From the NCBI GenBank assembly GCA_003164075.1, contig PLRZ01000134.1:1-12119 (forward strand): DNA of 12,119 nucleotides, in the 5' to 3' direction. Every line of letters begins with the position of its first letter. Position 1 is the stretch's first letter. Made by a program: the position numbers and the translations under genes. This document shows, piece after piece, positions 6,465 through 12,119 of this stretch. A model generated the notes under the pieces. It was not told the DNA's origin. It saw only the letters and a program-made list of their open reading frames with translations, and made no database searches. This DNA is from Bryobacterales bacterium (GTDB lineage Bacteria; Acidobacteriota; Terriglobia; Bryobacterales; Bryobacteraceae).

Positions 6465-9400
6465 TTAGAATTGAACGGCGAGGTAGAGTTGTATCTTCCT
6501 CCCGTCCGCCGCCGACGTCACCGCGCCGTAGTTGGCGCTGGTGATGCTGGTATTGGGATCGCCCCAACGCACGAAGTTGAACGGATTGTTCACATCCATT
6601 CGGAACTGTGCGTGGAGCCTCTCTTTGATGGGGAACGACTTGCCCAGGGAAACCGACTCGGCTTTCTGCCAGAACCCGCGCACCCAGTCCAGAACGGGAG
6701 CTATATTGCCGAACTGGTAAGTGGGGGGAACCACAAAAGCGCCTGCCGGAGCGAAATACCGGTTGACAGCCGGGTTGAAGTCGCGTGGATCGGTCACGCC
6801 GAATATGGGCACGCCAGGCACGTAATCGGCGAATTTGCCGCCGTATCCCAGCACCGAAAGATTGTTCGATACGGTAAAGCTCATGGCGTCGCCGGAACTG
6901 TAGCGCGCGTAACCGGCGAGGTTCCAGCCGCTAGCCACAAACTTCAAGAGCGGGTTGTTAGACCTGAGAAATTTCTTGTTCGGTCCAAATGGCAACTCGT
7001 AGCTGGCGTTGACCACAAGGGTGAAGGGCGGAGAATCGCCACTGTAGACGATGGGACGGACAGGCGTGTACTGGTCGGTTTCGAGGGTGCTCATGTTCTT
7101 CATCCAGGTAACGAAGGTGAGCAGCGTGAGGCCGTTTGAATAGCGTTTATTCAACTTGACCTGCAAGGAGTTGTAACGCGCGCTGCCTACCGGATCGTTC
7201 TCCGATCCCGTGCCGACCGAGGTGTACTGCGGGTAAGGCATGAGCGCCTGAGCCACGGTGTGCACACTCTGGCTGGGGAAGGTAGCAAATGGAACCGGGA
7301 CATTGGCGGCGGCAGCCGCGGCTGACCCGGCCGGTTGCAACAGCAGACTTCCGAGTGAAAGGTAGCTGTCATTCACGAAATTGAAATTGGTGCCCGCCGC
7401 CAGGTGTGTCGAATGACTCCCGATGTAAGAAACGTCGAGCGACATGTTGTTCATCAATTCACGTTGCACGGCGACCGTCCAACTCAAAATCTGAGGCAGG
7501 CGGGTACCTTCCGAAAGCAGCCACGTGATGCTTTGGCCGTTCTGGAAACTCGGCGATATTTGTGGGGGCAGGGCGTAGTTAGACGGGAAGCTTGCAGTTC
7601 CCCAGTTGTAGACAGGCGTGTAACCGTCCGGCGAACTGAAGCTGGGAGATGAACTGAAGCCCGCGGTATACCCGCCGCTGTCCGGCGAGTCGGAGTAATA
7701 GATCCCTCCCGAAGCCCGGATGATGGTCTTAGGCGACAGCGCGTAGGCCAAGCCCATGCGCGGACCGAAACCTTTCATCCATGTCTTTTCGAATTGGTTC
7801 CCGGTGCGGCCCGTCCCGCTGCCGCCAAAAACCAGCGCACCCAGGACGCCGACCGGATTCATGACGGTAGGACTAAAGGAACTTACCTGGCCGTTGACCT
7901 CGTAGGGTGCGGTCCCGACATCCCAACGGAGGCCGTAAGACAGAGTGAGCTTGGAAGTCACTCGGAAGTCATCCTGCGCGAACAAGGAATAGTGGCCGAA
8001 CCGGTAGCCCGTGGCGTTCGGCAGCGTCGTGTTAGCGTTCGACAAATCTCCCAGCAGGAAACTCGCGAAGGAACTGCCCCAGCTTGTCAGGCTTGGAGAG
8101 TCCGGCTGGCTGGTCATCTGGTTACTGAATGAAAAGGAGCCGGCCGTGGAGGACTCGTTAATGCTGTTGTTATCGAACCGCCAGTGGGAGCCCCCGAATT
8201 TAAGAGTGTGGTGTCCGCGAATCCACGTCAGACTGTCGCTGATGGAGTAGCGCGTCTCCGCTCCCACACCGTTGCTGGTGAGGCCCATGCTGATGGACGA
8301 GCCGGTGCCGCCGGAAAAACTGAGCTGCGGAAATGCTCCCAGGTCATTGGGCATTCCGGTGATTCCGAGGGCCTTGTCCCAACCCTTACCGACGCTGGTG
8401 TTGCTGTACGGATTGACGTACCGGTCAACGCCCAAGGTGAGGTGGTTGAGCAGGGTAGCGCTGGCAGTGTAGTCATGGTTCAGGCGCCAGGTTTGACTGG
8501 TAACAGTCTGGAGTTGAAAGCCTTCCAGTACGTCAGGCTCATTGGGAAGGCCTTGCACCGTGTTGGCGGTGTCGCCCCAACCGCTATTGTTAATCAGCCG
8601 CGGGCGCCACTCGTTTTGGTAGGTGAGGGATAACTTTTGCTTGGTGGAGATGCTGTGGTCGAGTTTGGCCAAAGAAGTGAAACTGTTGAAGTAAGGAAAG
8701 GCCCCGGTGTGGTTGTACCAATTGTTGGTTTCGCTCGGCAGGTTCGGGGTCGGCAGCAACGCCGCGATCTTGGCCGAAACCGGGCTGATCTGCGAGGTGG
8801 GGATGATGTTGCCGGGAAACGGGGTACGAACAAAACTGCCATTGCCGTCCGGTTGCGTAGTGCCGGGGTCGAAGATCGGAATCTGCACGCCCGATGCACT
8901 CAAGAGAGTGCTGAAATTGCCCGTCCTGAAAGCCGCCGCCGGAATGGTCTGAAGGCCTCCCGTACCACCGGTGCGAGATTCGAAGATGCCTTGGCTAAAG
9001 AACAGGAAAGTCCTGTTGCGGCCATCGTAGACCTTGGGGATATATATCGGAAGGCCAAACTGGAAGCCGCCTTCGTTGAACCGTAGCTTGGTTTGCACGG
9101 GGCCTTGGAAGAAATTGCGGGCGTTCAGGTCGTCATTGCCGAAATAGTCGTTCACCTGCCCATGGACCTGATTCGTGCCGGATTTCATGGTAACGGTAGT
9201 GAACCAACTTCCAAAACCGCCGTACTCGGCGTTGAAGCCGTTGGCTACCACGGTATACTCGGCCACGGCTTCCACTGTCGGGCCATTCTCCAGAATGGCG
9301 CCGCGCCGTGCCCCGAACTCGCTCGATGGCGCGCCGTCGACGAAGACCTCCGTGGACCCTTGAATCGCCGAGTTGACGCGGCCCGACCAGGACTCAGCCG

Positions 9401-9965
9401 GCTCCCCGCTGCCCAAGGCCCCATTACTCGAAGTATTGCCTGGCAGGAATCGCAGATTGTCCGTGATGTTGCCCTTCTCGGCGAAGTTCAGCAGCGGCAG
9501 ATCGTCGATGAACTTGGCCGGAAGACTGCTTGGGTTGGAGGTGGCCGAGATATCCAGGAGCGGCGCCTCCCCCGTGACGGTAACGGTATCGGTAACCGCA
9601 CCTAGTTGCAGCGCGACGTCCACGGCCAGGTCGCTCTCCGCCGAAATGAGAATTGGCTCCCGAACGGTAGTGCGGAAGCCATCCTTCTGAACAGTCACCC
9701 GGTAAGAGCCCACCGGCAAATTGGGTGCCAGGTAGTATCCTAAGTCGTTGGTGGTGAAATCGAGTTTACTGTTTGTCTCGATATTGATTACCTGAACTTT
9801 AGCGGCCGGAACGTTGGCTCCATTCGGGTCCCTGACGGTCCCTGAAATGTTGCCGCGGCCGGTCTGCGCAAAGAGAATACACGTTGCCGCAATCAAGGGC
9901 AATATGCGGAGCACGCGTCTCATGCTGCCGCTCCACGTTACTGCTTGAAGCCTTCCAATATTCAT
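6465..9965 (-). CDS. Oar-like TonB-dependent receptor with N-terminal carboxypeptidase-regulatory-like domain
   Basis: This 1166-residue outer-membrane protein would import oligosaccharides or glycan fragments using TonB energy. A signal peptide (hydrophobic stretch about 19-33, ending LFAQ) precedes a CarboxypepD_reg beta-sandwich at about 38-122 (GNISGTVRDPNGANVPAAKV, LPVGSYRVTV). DTVTVTGEAP (126-135) could serve as the TonB box. The plug domain runs to about 265 (STEVFVDGAPS, FNAEYGG, TMKSGTNQVHG), followed by a large barrel of about 900 residues. The chain ends LYLAVQF, with the C-terminal aromatic residue typical of BamA-assembled barrels. The architecture and length match the large receptor family expanded in Solibacter-type Acidobacteria, where no SusD lipoprotein accompanies the receptor; none is seen here. 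The start at 9965 has a strong AAGGAGA five bases upstream. An internal ATG at 9923 (MRRVLRI..) would give a more compact signal peptide and is the alternative. It follows the DUF1080 gene by 51 bp and precedes a hairpin. Confidence 0.92.
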   Translation of the reverse strand: MNIGRLQAVTWSGSMRRVLRILPLIAATCILFAQTGRGNISGTVRDPNGANVPAAKVQVINIETNSKLDFTTNDLGYYLAPNLPVGSYRVTVQKDGFRTTVREPILISAESDLAVDVALQLGAVTDTVTVTGEAPLLDISATSNPSSLPAKFIDDLPLLNFAEKGNITDNLRFLPGNTSSNGALGSGEPAESWSGRVNSAIQGSTEVFVDGAPSSEFGARRGAILENGPTVEAVAEYTVVANGFNAEYGGFGSWFTTVTMKSGTNQVHGQVNDYFGNDDLNARNFFQGPVQTKLRFNEGGFQFGLPIYIPKVYDGRNRTFLFFSQGIFESRTGGTGGLQTIPAAAFRTGNFSTLLSASGVQIPIFDPGTTQPDGNGSFVRTPFPGNIIPTSQISPVSAKIAALLPTPNLPSETNNWYNHTGAFPYFNSFTSLAKLDHSISTKQKLSLTYQNEWRPRLINNSGWGDTANTVQGLPNEPDVLEGFQLQTVTSQTWRLNHDYTASATLLNHLTLGVDRYVNPYSNTSVGKGWDKALGITGMPNDLGAFPQLSFSGGTGSSISMGLTSNGVGAETRYSISDSLTWIRGHHTLKFGGSHWRFDNNSINESSTAGSFSFSNQMTSQPDSPSLTSWGSSFASFLLGDLSNANTTLPNATGYRFGHYSLFAQDDFRVTSKLTLSYGLRWDVGTAPYEVNGQVSSFSPTVMNPVGVLGALVFGGSGTGRTGNQFEKTWMKGFGPRMGLAYALSPKTIIRASGGIYYSDSPDSGGYTAGFSSSPSFSSPDGYTPVYNWGTASFPSNYALPPQISPSFQNGQSITWLLSEGTRLPQILSWTVAVQRELMNNMSLDVSYIGSHSTHLAAGTNFNFVNDSYLSLGSLLLQPAGSAAAAAANVPVPFATFPSQSVHTVAQALMPYPQYTSVGTGSENDPVGSARYNSLQVKLNKRYSNGLTLLTFVTWMKNMSTLETDQYTPVRPIVYSGDSPPFTLVVNASYELPFGPNKKFLRSNNPLLKFVASGWNLAGYARYSSGDAMSFTVSNNLSVLGYGGKFADYVPGVPIFGVTDPRDFNPAVNRYFAPAGAFVVPPTYQFGNIAPVLDWVRGFWQKAESVSLGKSFPIKERLHAQFRMDVNNPFNFVRWGDPNTSITSANYGAVTSAADGRKIQLYLAVQF

Positions 9966-10016
9966 CTTGTTCTCCTTATCGTTGAAGTAAGTGAATCCCT
10001 AAGAATCAAGTCTCTT
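9966..10016 (-). promoter_or_regulatory. Intergenic leader with strong ribosome-binding site for the receptor gene
   Basis: This 51-bp gap between the DUF1080 stop and the receptor ATG holds AAGGAGA at 9971-9977, near-ideal spacing for the start at 9965 and the clearest Shine-Dalgarno in the window. The rest is A/T-richer than the flanking genes. No convincing hairpin, terminator or sigma-70 promoter was found; a short GATTC direct repeat is too weak to interpret. The strong site fits a need for high receptor synthesis within the operon. Confidence 0.55.
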
Positions 10017-10844
10017 TTAGTCCTGGTCGTAATGACCGAGCTTCCGAATCCAGATATTTCTAAAACGGACAGGGCTGTTGTGATCCTGCAGGCTGAGCGG
10101 TTCCTCCTCGCCATGGTGAGAGTACACAGCCACTTTCCTCCACACCGTTGCGCCCAGGATTTCCTGGTGATTGTGGACCAAAATGCCGTTGTGAACCACC
10201 GTCACATAGCCCGGCTTGACCAGCTTCTCCTTGTCGAAGCGGGGAGCCTCGAACAGGATGTCGTACACGTTCCACTGGCCCTCGGGCCGGGAAGCGTTTA
10301 CCAGCGGAGGCCACTGTCCGTAGATCGCGGCAGCCTGCCCGTCCGCGTAAGTCGGATTCTCGAACGATTCGAGCACCTGAATCTCATAGCGCATCATGAG
10401 TTCCACGCCGCTATTTCCCCGGTCCTGACCCACTCCCGGCGAGCCGGCCGGAATCATCCATTCGATGTGCAGTTGACAGTCGCCGAATTTCTCCTTGGTG
10501 ACCAGGCGCCCGGACCGGGGCACGGTTTCCATGTAACCGTTTTCAACCTTCCATTTGGGCTCCTGGATCTGGCCGCCGCGTCCGGCGGTGACCCACTGCG
10601 ACAGGTCTTTGCCGTCGAACAGGACGATGGCGTCGGACGGCGCCGGCGCGCTTACCACGGGTCCTGGCGTCACCTTCCTGGGGTGCGGCCGGTCGGGGTC
10701 GTGGACCCGCCATTTCTGTCCCGGCAGTCGCGGAGTGTCGGTGTACCCGTGTACGCCGTCGCCGGCTTCGGCGGGCTTAGGCGGCGTCCCTGCCTGCTGG
10801 GCTGCCAGCGTGGCGGCTGTTGCGATGAGTGCCAAGAGTTTCAT
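10017..10844 (-). CDS. DUF1080 (3-keto-disaccharide hydrolase family) protein, exported
   Basis: This is a 275-residue protein. A signal peptide (MKLLALIATAATLAAQ) and a proline-rich linker to about 68 are followed by the DUF1080 ConA/LamG-like jelly roll. Family landmarks are visible: IVLFDGKDLSQW (73-84), W-V-ENGYMET (98-107), LVTKEKFGDCQLHIEWMIP (114-132), GNSGVELMMRYEIQVLES (143-160), WNVYDI (191-196), VVHNG and the late PVRFRNIWIR. Pfam names the family for hydrolysis of 3-keto-disaccharides; many members are uncharacterised and a binding-only role is possible. No 3-dehydrogenase of the GFO/IDH type is in the window, so the supply of a 3-keto substrate is not shown. The ATG at 10844 was preferred over one six bases upstream (10850) because AGGA lies seven bases before it but almost touches the earlier ATG. 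The gene begins 15 bp after the stop of the SusA-like GH13 gene, so the two are almost certainly co-transcribed. Confidence 0.88.
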   Translation of the reverse strand: MKLLALIATAATLAAQQAGTPPKPAEAGDGVHGYTDTPRLPGQKWRVHDPDRPHPRKVTPGPVVSAPAPSDAIVLFDGKDLSQWVTAGRGGQIQEPKWKVENGYMETVPRSGRLVTKEKFGDCQLHIEWMIPAGSPGVGQDRGNSGVELMMRYEIQVLESFENPTYADGQAAAIYGQWPPLVNASRPEGQWNVYDILFEAPRFDKEKLVKPGYVTVVHNGILVHNHQEILGATVWRKVAVYSHHGEEEPLSLQDHNSPVRFRNIWIRKLGHYDQD

Positions 10845-10859
10845 ACACATTTCCTACCG

Positions 10860-12119
10860 TTAGCGTTCATGGGGCGGCCGCGCCCAGTAAATGCCGATGT
10901 CCTTCGGGTCCTCGATGACTAACTTCCCCTGGGTCACGGCGAGATCCGGCTGTCCCTGGAAAAATGACTGGAATCGGAGACCCTCGGCCAGGTGCAAATC
11001 ATCCACTTCAATCTCAATCGGCTTGGCAGCCCCGGCGCGATTGAGGATCACGAGCACTTGCTCCTCGGGCGAGCTTCTTAGATAGATGTACTGGTCTTTG
11101 CCGACGTTCAACTCGACCAGGTTCCCGCGGCGGAGGGCCGGATGATCGAGCCGGAAATGCAGTAAGTCGCGCATTCGGTTGAACACGGTGGCAGCGTCAC
11201 CGGTCCGCCCTTCCGGAAGGAACGCATTCACCGGGTCTCCGGGGAAACCGCCGGGGAAGTCCGCCCGAATGGTGCGATCCGTCCGGTCGGTCCCGGCGCC
11301 CATGGCGATCTCGTCGCCGTAATACAAATGGGGAACGCGCCGGGTAGTCAGCACAAATGTTTCGGCCATCAGGAGTTTCGATATGTCGCCTCCAGCCACG
11401 GTCAGAAATCGCGGCTGGTCATGATTGCCGGCGAAGACCACCAACTCCTCCGGCCGTTGATAGAGCGAATCCTGCGCCAGGATGGCGGTCAGCGCCGTCA
11501 TGGGCGCGCCTTGCCCGAAGACGTTCTTGAGAGCGGACTCCAGGGGAAAGTCCAGGATGGATTTCAGCTTGGTGTCGGCCCCATATCTCCGCACGCCACC
11601 CTGGAAGAACGACAGCACCGCGGGCGTCTGCGCGGTGATCTCGCCGGTCACCACGAAATCGGGATATTGCAGGTCGATGGCGCTCTGCCACTTCTCCCAG
11701 AACGGCCGGTCCACATAAGGATATGTGTCCTGGCGGACGGCGTCGATTCCGCTCATTCCAATCCACCACAGCGCGTTTTGGATCAGGTAATCGCTCACCA
11801 GGGGATCGGACTGATTGAAATCCGGAAGGCTGCCGGCGAACCATCCGTCCAGGGGAATCTCCCGCCGCTTGGGCCGCGCGTAAGGGTCGGAGAGCGCCGC
11901 GATATCGAAGTTGTTGCGGAGTTTCGGAGTGCGCGCCAGACCGTGCCACCATGTCGGTGTGGGCGGATCGGCCGCGAAAGGATGGCGTGGACCGCTGTGG
12001 TTGGCCACTTGATCCTGGACCACTTTCAGTCCCATGCGATGGGCCGCATCTACCAAGTCGCGGAAGTCCTGCATGGTGCCGAATCGCGGCTCGACGGCGT
12101 AGAAATCGACGGCGGAATA
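10860..12119 (-). CDS. Neopullulanase/SusA-like GH13 alpha-amylase family enzyme (5' end outside window)
   Basis: The last 419 residues are visible; the frame is open to the right edge, where it reads YSAVDFYAVEPRFGTMQDFR, the usual GH13 segment before region I, so the N-terminus and any N-terminal domain are missing. In visible numbering: region I is QDQVANH (D36, N40, H41). The domain B part includes WWHG and LPDFNQSDP, the latter resembling region V of the neopullulanase/cyclomaltodextrinase group. Region II is GIDAVRQDTYPYV with nucleophile D131. Region III is VTGEIT with acid/base E160. Region IV is FAGNHDQPRF with D234. YYGDEIAM and a C-terminal beta-sandwich follow. All catalytic residues are present. 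The GIDxxRQDTYPY signature recalls SusA-type neopullulanases of Bacteroidetes, suggesting cleavage of alpha-1,4 (perhaps also alpha-1,6) links in malto-oligosaccharides or pullulan fragments. It is the most 5' visible gene of the operon; the promoter lies beyond the window. Confidence 0.9.
   Translation of the reverse strand, partial: YSAVDFYAVEPRFGTMQDFRDLVDAAHRMGLKVVQDQVANHSGPRHPFAADPPTPTWWHGLARTPKLRNNFDIAALSDPYARPKRREIPLDGWFAGSLPDFNQSDPLVSDYLIQNALWWIGMSGIDAVRQDTYPYVDRPFWEKWQSAIDLQYPDFVVTGEITAQTPAVLSFFQGGVRRYGADTKLKSILDFPLESALKNVFGQGAPMTALTAILAQDSLYQRPEELVVFAGNHDQPRFLTVAGGDISKLLMAETFVLTTRRVPHLYYGDEIAMGAGTDRTDRTIRADFPGGFPGDPVNAFLPEGRTGDAATVFNRMRDLLHFRLDHPALRRGNLVELNVGKDQYIYLRSSPEEQVLVILNRAGAAKPIEIEVDDLHLAEGLRFQSFFQGQPDLAVTQGKLVIEDPKDIGIYWARPPHER

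Noticed and set aside
6387..7139. 250-aa + strand frame opposite the end of the receptor gene, and similar + strand frames to 9605
   Set aside because: They lie opposite a confidently assigned beta-barrel, show no domain signature and have no ribosome site of note.

Overview
The window most likely comes from an Acidobacteriota genome, probably a Candidatus Solibacter / Bryobacterales relative. This is an inference from protein types and not from a phylogenetic marker. The pointers are a GC-rich genome, a very large Oar-like TonB-dependent receptor with an N-terminal carboxypeptidase-regulatory-like domain and no SusD partner, a DUF1080 protein, and an adjacent TPR plus CRTAC1 (FG-GAP/ASPIC-UnbV) pair. 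No rRNA, tRNA, CRISPR array, transposase or phage gene was seen.

Layout. At the left edge (1-228, + strand) is the 3' end of a small conserved protein whose reading frame carries an internal TAA, so it looks broken. Everything else is one uninterrupted run of seven co-directional genes on the minus strand. In transcription order, from the right edge to the left, they are: a neopullulanase/SusA-like GH13 enzyme (partial at the right edge), a DUF1080 (3-keto-disaccharide hydrolase family) protein, an 1166-aa Oar-like TonB-dependent receptor, a second, shorter GH13 enzyme, a three-domain GH28-like parallel beta-helix protein, a TPR protein, and a seven-repeat FG-GAP/ASPIC-UnbV protein. The last gene converges on the broken + strand gene with only 25 bp between their stops.

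How it fits together. All six gene products whose N-termini are visible begin with a signal peptide or signal-like segment. The set reads as a polysaccharide-utilisation locus of the SusD-less acidobacterial kind: the receptor would import oligosaccharides across the outer membrane, two GH13 enzymes would cut alpha-glucosidic linkages, and the DUF1080 and GH28-like proteins would act on modified or other glycosides. The last four genes are joined by start/stop overlaps (TAATG, GTGA, ATGA), so the TPR and FG-GAP/ASPIC proteins are probably translated from the same mRNA as the enzymes. A perfect 13-bp hairpin without a U-tract lies between the receptor and the second GH13 gene. A smaller hairpin abuts it and covers the GH13 Shine-Dalgarno, a candidate point for setting receptor against enzyme levels. 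The promoter lies beyond the right edge and no clear terminator is visible at the left end.
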